The notes beneath the pieces were generated by a model, which was not told where the DNA came from, made no database searches, and was given only the letters and a program-made list of their open reading frames with translations. Below are positions 42,909 to 50,373 of a stretch of 64,000 bases of DNA, piece by piece; the first letter of the stretch is position 1; the number at the start of each line of letters is the position of its first letter. Both the position numbers and the translations under genes were made by a program. Where the stretch lies: the NCBI RefSeq assembly GCF_010731895.1, contig NZ_AP022596.1, positions 5,332,001-5,396,000 of the forward strand, read 5' to 3'. The DNA is from Mycolicibacterium helvum. Its GTDB lineage: Bacteria > Actinomycetota > Actinomycetes > Mycobacteriales > Mycobacteriaceae.

Positions 42909-44147
42909 GTGGGGTCCCAGGCAACCGCACGCGGCGTCGATAACGCACTCGCCTCGAACAAAGCTGTCGGCCCCGCCGGGCAGACCCGCACCGTTTCCGA
43001 ACGCATCGCCCGGCGAGTATGGGTCGCGGCGGGTGGTCGCTGCACGATCTGCAATCGTTATCTGCTCGACGACGAGACCACCGGGCAGGATGTGATGATC
43101 GGGCAGCTCGCCCACATCGTCGGCTGGTCCACGGCCGACGGGTCTCCTCGAGGCTCTGAGGACCTGGACACAGCGCTCCGTAACGAAGCCGACAATCTGA
43201 TGTTGCTGTGTTACGACCAGCACAAGGTCATCGACGAGAAGTCGCTGTGGACCGTGTACGACACGGACACCCTGCGCTCGATGAAGCGCATGCATGAGTC
43301 TCGGGTGCGTGACCTCACTGCGATGGGTCACGACAGGTCAACAACCGTACTCAGAGTGGTGGGAAGCATCCACGACCAGGCCGTCGATCTGACCGATGCC
43401 CGCATCCGAGAAGCTCTCTTCATCCGTAACCGATTCCCCGACTGGACCCTTCGAGGATCCGACGAGTACGAGGTTGACCTCCGCGCGCTGCCCGGTGAAC
43501 GCGCCGGCACCTCCGTCTACTGGGCTTCAGCACACGCTCACCTTGACGAGCGAATCGGCCATCTGCGCAGGATGGTCGCCAAGGGCAGCGTCACTCACCT
43601 CTCGGTCTTCCCCCTCGCCCGCATCCCGGTGTTGATCCTCCTGGGAACGCTTCTCGACGACACCGTCCCCGTCGACCTCTACCCGAAGCGGCGCGACGGC
43701 GACGAGGGCTGGGGATGGACCCCCACGGCGGACCGTGTCGGCTTCGGCTTCACCAGGGCCCGCCTCGGCAGCGACCCCACGATGGTGGCACTACTGGTGT
43801 CGGTTTCCGGCTCCGTCGATCAAGACCGGCTGCCAGACGAGATCGATGGCCGTTACACAATTTACGAACTCCGACCGACCGACACGCTCCCAGCCCCAGG
43901 GCTGATTGGCAGCGCAGACGCACTCGATGCATTCAGCCAGACCTGGCGTGAGGTCCTCGCAACCGTCGAAGCCCAGCACCACGGTGTGCAGGGCCTCCCC
44001 ACGTTCTCTGCCGTACCCGCTGCCGCGGCCGTCAGCATGGGACGACACCTCATGCGCGCCGCACACCCTCCCCTGCACATCTACGACCGCGTAACCAGCA
44101 GCGACACATACGAATTCACAACATCGACAGCCACAACAGCACCGTGA
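42909..44147 (+). CDS. cap5: HNH-SAVED effector nuclease of CBASS (Cap5)
   Basis: A 412-residue protein from GTG 42909. The HNH domain shows CTIC (Cys45, Cys48), His69 (QLAHIVG), Asn96 (ADNLMLLC) and Cys101/His105. The C-terminal SAVED domain (about 185-400) contains VYWASAHAHLDERIGHLR, LSVFPLARIPVLILLGTLLDD and the DRVGFGF core. In CBASS, SAVED binds the cyclic oligonucleotide made by the CD-NTase, and the HNH then degrades DNA, killing or arresting the infected cell. It is 10 bp before the CD-NTase gene. A longer start at 42831 overlaps the small protein and was rejected. Confidence 0.9.
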   Translation: MGSQATARGVDNALASNKAVGPAGQTRTVSERIARRVWVAAGGRCTICNRYLLDDETTGQDVMIGQLAHIVGWSTADGSPRGSEDLDTALRNEADNLMLLCYDQHKVIDEKSLWTVYDTDTLRSMKRMHESRVRDLTAMGHDRSTTVLRVVGSIHDQAVDLTDARIREALFIRNRFPDWTLRGSDEYEVDLRALPGERAGTSVYWASAHAHLDERIGHLRRMVAKGSVTHLSVFPLARIPVLILLGTLLDDTVPVDLYPKRRDGDEGWGWTPTADRVGFGFTRARLGSDPTMVALLVSVSGSVDQDRLPDEIDGRYTIYELRPTDTLPAPGLIGSADALDAFSQTWREVLATVEAQHHGVQGLPTFSAVPAAAAVSMGRHLMRAAHPPLHIYDRVTSSDTYEFTTSTATTAP

Positions 44148-44157
44148 AGAGGAGCTC

Positions 44158-45312
44158 ATGACCACCCCGACGATGAATCCACTGTCAGCCCTACTCACGG
44201 GAGCAGTAGACCTTCTCGACATCCCACCCCATCTCCGGGATCTCGTCGTTGCGCGCTACCAGGACGTCGGCCAATTCCTCGCCGACAACGGTGGCGATCG
44301 CTGCAGCATCTACCCGCAAGGGAGCTTCCTGCTCGGCACCGCCATCAACCCACCCCAGCAGACCGAATACGACATCGACCTCGTCTTCCGCGACGGGATC
44401 ACCAAGGACGAAACCTCCCAAGCCGAGCTGAAGGAGCGCGTCGGTGACATGCTCGAGGCCTACAACGACCACAAAGTCGGCGCGGAGGACGCACCCGATG
44501 ACTTCTCCGAAAAGCGTCGATGCTGGACGCTTTCCTACTCCAGTCAGGGATTTCATCTCGACGTGCTGCCGGCGGTCATCGACACCGAATTCAAGAAGTC
44601 ACCGAACGGGATCCTGCTCACCGACACCAAGTTGAGGCCATGGCAGTACGCGAATCCCAAGGACTACGCGATCTGGTTCCGCGATCAGTCCGAGGAGATG
44701 CGACGCAAGATCGCCGCCAGCGCCCGCGCTGAAAACGTTGCCGATGTCCCAAACTGGGCGGTGCGCTCAACACTGCAGCGACTCGTCCAGGTGTTGAAGT
44801 GGCACTGCTACCTCGATTTCGCCGACGACATCGACAACCGACCCCCGTCGATCTTGATCACGACTCTTGCAGCTCACGCCTACAGTGGCCAAGACGATCT
44901 CGGCGCGGCCATCCTTGAGGTGATCGACGGAATGCCGAACTACATTTTGAAGTCCGAAGGACGTTGGCTGGTGCGCAATCCGGCTCAGCCCAAAGAGAAT
45001 TTCGTCGACAAGTGGAACGAACCCGACACCGCTCATCGGCGAGAAGCGTTCAACGGCTGGCTTCGTAGGGTCCAACGAGACATCGAAATCGCCTCCGAAG
45101 CAAGAGATTCAGGTCTCGACATCCTCGTCGACCGCCTCAGCGATACGTTTGACCGAGGGGTGCTCGAGAAGTCCGCGGCCAACTGGGCGCGGACCACCGT
45201 GGACTTGAGAGGGCAGGCAAGGCTCGGAATCTCCTCAGGTACAGGTGCACTCGTGATCGGCTCGACGCGCCCAACTCCCCGGCACGGGTTCTACGGCCGT
45301 GGCCCGGCGTAA
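44158..45312 (+). CDS. CD-NTase, cyclic oligonucleotide synthase of CBASS
   Basis: A 384-residue nucleotidyltransferase. The active site is QGSFLLGT (Gly55-Ser56), YDIDLV (Asp72, Asp74) and HLDVLPAV (Asp135), i.e. GS-x(n)-DxD plus a third Asp. The downstream helical domain and VPNWAVRSTLQRLVQVLKWH match CD-NTases. On phage infection it should make a cyclic di- or trinucleotide that activates the HNH-SAVED protein. Clade and product cannot be told by eye. The stop overlaps the E2-like gene by 14 bases. Confidence 0.92.
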   Translation: MTTPTMNPLSALLTGAVDLLDIPPHLRDLVVARYQDVGQFLADNGGDRCSIYPQGSFLLGTAINPPQQTEYDIDLVFRDGITKDETSQAELKERVGDMLEAYNDHKVGAEDAPDDFSEKRRCWTLSYSSQGFHLDVLPAVIDTEFKKSPNGILLTDTKLRPWQYANPKDYAIWFRDQSEEMRRKIAASARAENVADVPNWAVRSTLQRLVQVLKWHCYLDFADDIDNRPPSILITTLAAHAYSGQDDLGAAILEVIDGMPNYILKSEGRWLVRNPAQPKENFVDKWNEPDTAHRREAFNGWLRRVQRDIEIASEARDSGLDILVDRLSDTFDRGVLEKSAANWARTTVDLRGQARLGISSGTGALVIGSTRPTPRHGFYGRGPA

Positions 45313-45712
45313 TGAGTACCTGAACGTCAGCCAACAGGCATTCGCCCTCCGCAATCTCCTTCCTGACGCGACGATCACGCTCAGGCGCGGCACACGCCTG
45401 ACCATGACCGCTGACCTTCAACCGACTCCGATGTCCCGCCACTACAGAGTCAAGATCGATTACCGGCTCGGTGCATTGCCCGAGGTAAGCGTGATCGCGC
45501 CGGAACTGCAACTCCATAGCGCGGCTGACGAACTGCCCCATACGTTTCCAGGCGAGAAGCTGTGCCTGCACCTCCCAGGTGAATGGTCACCCAGCATGTA
45601 CATCGCGCGCACTACCGTCCCGTGGACCAGCGAATGGCTGTTCTACTACGAACTCTGGCTCATCACTGGGACCTGGGAGGGCGGAGGCCACGGTGAGTCC
45701 AGTTCCGCATGA
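45299..45712 (+). CDS. E2-like ubiquitin-conjugation-type protein of CBASS
   Basis: A 137-residue protein. HTFPGEKLCLHLPGEW (Cys89 as candidate catalytic cysteine, His81 and His91 near) and YIARTTVPWTSEWLFYYELWLITGTW match the stand-alone E2 proteins of short type II CBASS. These conjugate or prime the CD-NTase through its C-terminus, without an E1 or JAB protease. The CD-NTase ends ...YGRGPA, a small-residue tail suited to conjugation. GTG 45299 lies within the CD-NTase end, so expression is coupled. No E1 or JAB gene is present. Confidence 0.85.
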   Translation: MARRNEYLNVSQQAFALRNLLPDATITLRRGTRLTMTADLQPTPMSRHYRVKIDYRLGALPEVSVIAPELQLHSAADELPHTFPGEKLCLHLPGEWSPSMYIARTTVPWTSEWLFYYELWLITGTWEGGGHGESSSA

Positions 45713-45816
45713 GGCGGGGCGCATTGCTTCTTGCGACATGGCCGGCGTATCTCGACGGGGGCCGCAAATGCTCGAGCGTGACGTGTACGCGGACGCGGCC
45801 GCCAGTCAGCCTTCTG

Positions 45817-45924
45817 GGTCGCCATTACGGAATTGACAACTTCACTGAGACAAACAAGATCGCAATCGTCTCAGTCAAGATGGCATTTCTGCAGGTGGCG
45901 GATGACAACATCACTGAGACCGGA
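45817..45924 (+). repeat. 108-bp mobile-element-like repeat, copy C
   Basis: Same length, ends and orientation as copy B, with half-sites at about 45833-45851 (direct), 45868-45888 (inverted) and 45901-45919 (direct). It begins 105 bp after the E2-like gene stop, so copies B and C are direct repeats flanking the P450, sigma/HTH/peptidase and CBASS genes. Confidence 0.8.
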
Positions 45925-46118
45925 CAGTCGTCGTCATTATTTCTTCCCCCATATATGAATGATGATGATGCCGTTGCATAACAACAAAGCATTACCTACC
46001 GCTAGTAAATCCATCGCACCCAGTTCGGCCATGGTGATATGCATAGAAACGGGTATGATTCGGTGCGCCCCAGGATATTCCGATTAGCTCCGCGTGCCTT
46101 GGTCATGCGCCGCAATGA

Positions 46119-46139
46119 GTGATTCATCGGATGAATCAC
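46119..46139. repeat. Perfect 21-bp palindrome, att-like
   Basis: GTGATTCATC and GATGAATCAC flank a central G. The right arm plus next base (GATGAATCACG) is identical to 35069-35079 next to the broken integrase. A short dyad of this form suits a tyrosine recombinase core site, or a dimeric repressor operator for the AlbA_2 gene that starts 155 bp later. Confidence 0.55.
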
Positions 46140-46293
46140 GAAACTCCAGCCCGTTGCGCCCGCAACCAGGTTGGCTCTATGCGCGGGGTCCGCGGCCGAA
46201 CGTGGCTGACGGACAATGCGATATCCAAACAAAGACCGGGTGCAACGACAACTCCGCAACCCGGGTTTGGCAGGATGGAGGACACTGACAGGT

Positions 46294-47688
46294 GTGCAGA
46301 ATTTTCCGCGCCTCGCAAAACTATTCGGGTGCCAACTGGACAAGCTCGATGAGCCGGCTATCCGCGCAGCCATTGCCGCGCGCATTCCCGAGGGCGACGA
46401 CCTCGATTTCAAGCAAGCCCATCACGATGAGCCGGACGAGCTCGCCAAGGACGTTGCGGCTTTTGCGAACAGCCGTGGCGGCCTGCTCGTACTCGGTGTC
46501 GCCGAAGACGATGGCTGCGCCAGCTTCGCGAAGCCGGTCGATATCAGTGATCAGATTCAACGCCACATTCAGCAGGTCATGGCCAGTCGGATCCACCCAT
46601 TCGTGCACGGTGTGGAGCTTCGGGCCATCCCTACTCCCCAGGCTGGTCACGGGTTCCTGCTGCTTATAGTTCCGGCGAGCTCGCAGGCCCCACACGCGGT
46701 CGTCGAGCCTGGTAGCGACGGAAGTTTGCGCTATCCGGTGCGGGCTGGCACGACAACGCGTTGGCTGTCTGAGCATGAGTTAAGCGTCCGTTACGCCGAC
46801 CGATTTCAGAGCAAGTCCGCCGCGAGCACTCGGCTCGACGAAATTCACACCGAAGGCCTGGCAAGGATCGCGGGATGGCGCTCTCCGTGGCTAGCGGTCA
46901 GCGTGGCTCCGTTGGTGCTCGGCTCCCGCGGCGTCGGAAGTGAACGACTCGCGGCCGAGATCGGCTTCACCCACTCCGTGTGGGCGCCGATAGCCACATC
47001 ACCGTTCCGCAACGGCCAGGCCGTTTCTGGCCGCCTCGTTGCGGGCCGAGCCCGCGCGATCTTGACCGAACACATCGGATACGCCGGCCGATCCGAACAT
47101 CCGCATGCCGAACTGTATTACAACGGTGCGGGATTCGCTGCTACGGACCGTGACCACAAACTCGCCAACGATGGTGCGCTCGTGGCTGCAGGCAAGGACC
47201 CTAGCGCCGATGCCATCCTGCAGGACGCCCTAGAAGTTCAGCTGCTGGCCCTGTTGTGGATGCTAGCCCAGCATGCCGCCGATACCGGCGCAGCTGGTGA
47301 GTTGCTGGTCCGTGCCCACCAACTCCCCCGGCAGCAGACCGGTTCCGGCCGCGTCGTCACGCCAGCGCAAATGTGGGAGCCGACTAGCTTTGCCGCCGAT
47401 GACAACTGGAATGTTTACACGATTGCAGATGGCTCGTTCCTGATGCCACACCAAACTCAGCCGGTTGACACCACTGTTTTCTTGGACGAACTGGTAGGCA
47501 ACGAACGTCGAACTGTGCAGGTGGCCTACGACATCGCCGCTGATCTGCTCGGTGACTTCGGCGTACCCGAGCCGATGATTCTTCGACCAGATGGCGAACT
47601 CAACGTGCGGCGGTTGCACACTTCCCGTAAGGACGCTATTACGGCTTGGGCTGAACCACTCGGCCTGGCGGCGCCACCCACTGTGTAG
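46294..47688 (+). CDS. AlbA_2 (Schlafen-type) domain protein
   Basis: A 464-residue protein if started at GTG 46294 (GGAGG about 13 bases upstream); ATG 46216 is an alternative. An AlbA_2 domain is clear at about 20-160: GDDLDFKQAHHDEPDELAKDVAAFANSRGGLLVLGV, followed by HGFLLLIVPASSQAPHAV and RYPVRAGTTTRWLSEHEL. The rest (about 180-460) is unknown. AlbA_2/Schlafen proteins bind nucleic acids and several act in phage defence or as regulators. It stands just outside copy C, beside CBASS, which supports a defence role. Confidence 0.78.
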   Translation: MQNFPRLAKLFGCQLDKLDEPAIRAAIAARIPEGDDLDFKQAHHDEPDELAKDVAAFANSRGGLLVLGVAEDDGCASFAKPVDISDQIQRHIQQVMASRIHPFVHGVELRAIPTPQAGHGFLLLIVPASSQAPHAVVEPGSDGSLRYPVRAGTTTRWLSEHELSVRYADRFQSKSAASTRLDEIHTEGLARIAGWRSPWLAVSVAPLVLGSRGVGSERLAAEIGFTHSVWAPIATSPFRNGQAVSGRLVAGRARAILTEHIGYAGRSEHPHAELYYNGAGFAATDRDHKLANDGALVAAGKDPSADAILQDALEVQLLALLWMLAQHAADTGAAGELLVRAHQLPRQQTGSGRVVTPAQMWEPTSFAADDNWNVYTIADGSFLMPHQTQPVDTTVFLDELVGNERRTVQVAYDIAADLLGDFGVPEPMILRPDGELNVRRLHTSRKDAITAWAEPLGLAAPPTV

Positions 47689-47935
47689 GTGTGGTGCCCC
47701 TCAGGACACGACTGGCAACGGGCTGGCGGCCCACGCCCGGCAGCGGGACCCTCACACGCACCATCGCGGTACCGCACTCCCCCAGCCTCAACTGCATCGC
47801 TATTGCGCACACGCCCGCAGACGAATACGACCGAACCGAACATGGCGGGTTACCGGTAAAGTGAAAGTGGTATTGCCCAGCGGCCCAACGGTTCTCGCCT
47901 ATCGCGCAAGGCCGAGGAATGCCATCATCGCCCCG
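47689..47935. other. Convergent intergenic region
   Basis: No gene is supported between the AlbA_2 stop and the DinB-like gene stop. A 10-bp palindrome TTACCGGTAA (47850-47859) is the only feature noticed. Confidence 0.4.
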
Positions 47936-48586
47936 TCAGGATCGGCGGAGTGGATCCCGGCCATTCCAGGCGACGAGGCGGTCGATGGCGGGGGCGTCGT
48001 CGGAGATCGGGACAGCCTCGGCGAACGGGACGCCGACCTTGTCTAGGCCCCTCGCGGCCGAGATCTCCTCGTAGAGAGCTCGGCGGTTCTCGGCCGGGAG
48101 GATCTGGCGTGCCCCGTCGAACGCCGCGGCGACGACTGTGTCGTCCCAGTCGGGCTGCTGACCGGTCGCTGTCGCAAGGTCCCACGTGTGGACAGTCAGC
48201 TCGGAGAAGTAGGACGCCAGCACCTCGGCGCCGTTGCCTTCGATCCACGGCAGTGCCATGGGGCGTTCGAGCACGGCGTCGTCGCTCCAGGCATCCGCGG
48301 CTCGTCTCCCCGACTCCCGCCACGCATCGAGCCAGCGATCGTCGGCGACAGCGGTGTCGGTGACTGCGAAGGGATCTTCGCCGTTGCCGAGCGCGGCAAC
48401 CCGGTCAAGCACGCCGATGAGGTGGGCGAGCAGTGCTCGCACGTCCATGTCTGTGCATGGCGTCGGGTCCGTGAGTCGCTCTGGCCGGACGCCGGCAATG
48501 ACGACCCCGCTGGTGGCGATGGCACGGTCGAGGATTGGCCGGGGATCCTTGAGGTGGTCTGTGGTGGAACTAGTCGATGTGATCAT
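47936..48586 (-). CDS. TIGR03086/DinB-like metal-binding protein (mycothiol-type)
   Basis: A 216-residue protein from ATG 48586. The N-terminal four-helix bundle has CTDMDVRALLAHLIGVLDRV, with HTWDLATATGQQPDWDD further on, the pattern of mycothiol-dependent maleylpyruvate isomerase-like and TIGR03086 proteins. The metal ligands would include the His in LLAHLIG and the His in VHTWDLA. These act in thiol-dependent detoxification or isomerisation. It is divergent from a WYL regulator with a 63-bp gap. Confidence 0.8.
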   Translation of the reverse strand: MITSTSSTTDHLKDPRPILDRAIATSGVVIAGVRPERLTDPTPCTDMDVRALLAHLIGVLDRVAALGNGEDPFAVTDTAVADDRWLDAWRESGRRAADAWSDDAVLERPMALPWIEGNGAEVLASYFSELTVHTWDLATATGQQPDWDDTVVAAAFDGARQILPAENRRALYEEISAARGLDKVGVPFAEAVPISDDAPAIDRLVAWNGRDPLRRS

Positions 48587-48649
48587 GGCACCATTGTGCC
48601 GACCTAAACCGGTCACCTTGTGGCCAGTTTGATGTGGAAGTGAGGTCGC

Positions 48650-49804
48650 ATGCGAGCCGACCGGCTAGTAGCCATCCTCCTCCTTCTACAACAGCGCGAG
48701 CAGGTCACAGCATCGGAGGTCGCTCTGGAGCTGGAGGTGTCCGAGCGCACCGCCCGCCGCGACCTCGAAGCGTTGAGCGGCGCCGGGGTTCCCGTGTACT
48801 CCATGCAGGGACGAGGGGGCGGGTGGCGCCTCCTGGGCGGCGGTCGCACCGACCTGTCCGGCCTGACGGCGAGCGAGTCTCGCGCTCTGTTTCTGGTTGC
48901 CGGACCCGCCTCGACGGTAACCCCGGCCGTGAAGGCTGCTCTGCGCAAACTCGTACGCGCGCTGCCCGAGCCCTTCCGGGAGCAGGCAGAGGCGGCCGCG
49001 ACATCAGTTGTCGTAGACCCGCGACGCTGGGGATCCAGCCAGTCCGAGCCCCGACCACCCCGGTTTCTCGACGAACTTCAAGAGGCGGTGATCCGCGGTA
49101 TCCAGGTACGGCTCGGCTACGTCGACCGTAAGGGCTCGGAGACCGAGCGGACCGTGCACCCACTGGGCATCGTCGCCAAGGGCTCGACGTGGTACCTGGT
49201 CTCCAATACGGAGGCCGGTCGACGGACCTTCCGGATCGACCGTGTCTCGTCGGTCGAGTTGACCGACGATGCCGTCGAACGGCCCGAGGGATTCGACCTT
49301 GCCGAGAGCTGGCGCGAGATCGCCGACGAGGTCGATCGAAAGCGCACTCCCCTCGAGGCCCAGGCCATGTGCGCTCCCGACGGGCTCGGTCTGCTCCGGA
49401 TGGTGCTCGGGGGCCGCCTCGAAGTTGGCGGTTCCACGCCCGACGGCCGGATCGAGATCGTGATCCGCGGCCACAACGAGTACGCCCTCGCAGGCGAACT
49501 TGCCTGGCTCACTGAATGGCTCGAAGTCACCGGCCCGCAGGGCGTGCGCGACCACCTAGCTTCGATCGGCGGTGCGCTTGTAGCGCGGTACAGCAGAGCC
49601 GGGCGCCACTCGCTCAGCGACCTCGCAAACACTGAGGCCACGCACGCTCCCGACACACCGCTGCCCGCGCGGACTCGCCTGACAAGTCGCACGGTCTCGC
49701 GCCTCGGCCCCATGGGTATCCCCGATGGCCGCTGGCCGACGGAACGGGACGCGCCCACTCCCCGTCCGGGCGAACCAGTTTCGGACCAACCATCAAACCG
49801 CTGA
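48650..49804 (+). CDS. WYL-domain transcriptional regulator (YafY/PafC type)
   Basis: A 384-residue regulator. The N-terminal winged HTH is RLVAILLLLQQREQVTASEVALELEVSERTARRDLEAL (about 5-42) followed by GGGWRLLGG. The WYL region (about 140-205) includes GSTWYLVSNTEAGRRTFRIDRV. WYL domains bind nucleic acid or ligands and control stress genes. A low-complexity tail (about 330-384) is unusual. It probably regulates the divergent DinB-like gene; such pairs are common in actinobacteria. Confidence 0.87.
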   Translation: MRADRLVAILLLLQQREQVTASEVALELEVSERTARRDLEALSGAGVPVYSMQGRGGGWRLLGGGRTDLSGLTASESRALFLVAGPASTVTPAVKAALRKLVRALPEPFREQAEAAATSVVVDPRRWGSSQSEPRPPRFLDELQEAVIRGIQVRLGYVDRKGSETERTVHPLGIVAKGSTWYLVSNTEAGRRTFRIDRVSSVELTDDAVERPEGFDLAESWREIADEVDRKRTPLEAQAMCAPDGLGLLRMVLGGRLEVGGSTPDGRIEIVIRGHNEYALAGELAWLTEWLEVTGPQGVRDHLASIGGALVARYSRAGRHSLSDLANTEATHAPDTPLPARTRLTSRTVSRLGPMGIPDGRWPTERDAPTPRPGEPVSDQPSNR

Positions 49805-50025
49805 GCTGCCAATTGCAGCGATTCAATCCGGAGCAACCGTGCTGACAGCCTGTGGCAGGTCGCCGGTGGCAATCCGCCGGCCCACCGCGGCAAGGAATAC
49901 AGCGAAATCGAATACGGCGGGTTAGCAATAAACTACTGCATATTGCATCTGGTGAAGCATTGCCTGCGGCGGCGTGATGTTGTCGCCGTCCTCGTCGTGT
50001 ACACACGCTACGGTCACCTCTGCCC
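49805..50025. other. Noncoding stretch with att-like repeat
   Basis: No gene is seen between the WYL regulator and the gene fragment at 50026. The block 49934-49959 (TACTGCATATT, then GCATC, GGTGAA) matches the one at 35052. Confidence 0.4.
49934..49959. repeat. Att-like block, second copy
   Basis: TACTGCATATT is identical to 35052-35062, and the following 15 bases agree with a few changes (CATCTGGTGAAGCA here, CATCAGATGAATCA there). It lies shortly before a gene fragment whose 5' end is lost. Confidence 0.4.
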
Positions 50026-50268
50026 CGGAGGCGGCAACGCCTGGGCTACCTCACCTTCGCTGAGGACAAGGCGGCCCATCCGTATGACGAGGTCTTCCAC
50101 GACACCCCACCTTGCGCTCCGAGGGGCCGCGACTTCACTGATTGGCCTATGCGCCAGACGATTTTGGAACAATGGGAACCGGTCCGTTGCGACCGGTGCG
50201 GGATACCGCTGATGCGAAGCGGTTGTCGGCGAACGACATCCAACATGGCCGGCGAACTTTCGAGGTAG
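50026..50268 (+). pseudogene. Gene fragment with Cys-x2-Cys motif
   Basis: One frame with no start codon of its own reads LGYLTFAEDKAAHPYDEVFH, then RGRDFTDWPMRQTILEQWEP and CDRCGIPLM before TAG 50266. The composition is protein-like and the CxxC suggests a zinc site, but the 5' end is missing and the upstream frame is stopped at 49975. It probably is the end of a gene truncated at the nearby att-like block. No family is recognised. Confidence 0.35.
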
Positions 50269-50373
50269 TTATAGACACGTGAGATAAATCCATTTATGCT
50301 GCTGACTTGCTGTCAGTAGCCTGTGCGCGGGCGGCACATGCAATCTTGGCTACTACCGGGGGAAGTTGCCGAC

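Larger units (their letters stand above)
45713..46293. other. Junction region: third 108-bp repeat and a palindrome
   Basis: No gene is supported here. It contains repeat copy C (45817-45924), an AT-rich patch around 45935-45985 and the 21-bp palindrome at 46119-46139. It separates CBASS from the AlbA_2 gene. Confidence 0.5.

Noticed and set aside
45709..45981. 90-residue frame over repeat copy C
   Set aside because: It reads through the 108-bp repeat; copies A and B break the frame differently outside the repeat, so it is not a conserved gene.
49943..50212. 89-residue plus-strand frame from TTG
   Set aside because: Another frame in the same stretch has far more protein-like sequence and this one begins inside the att-like block.
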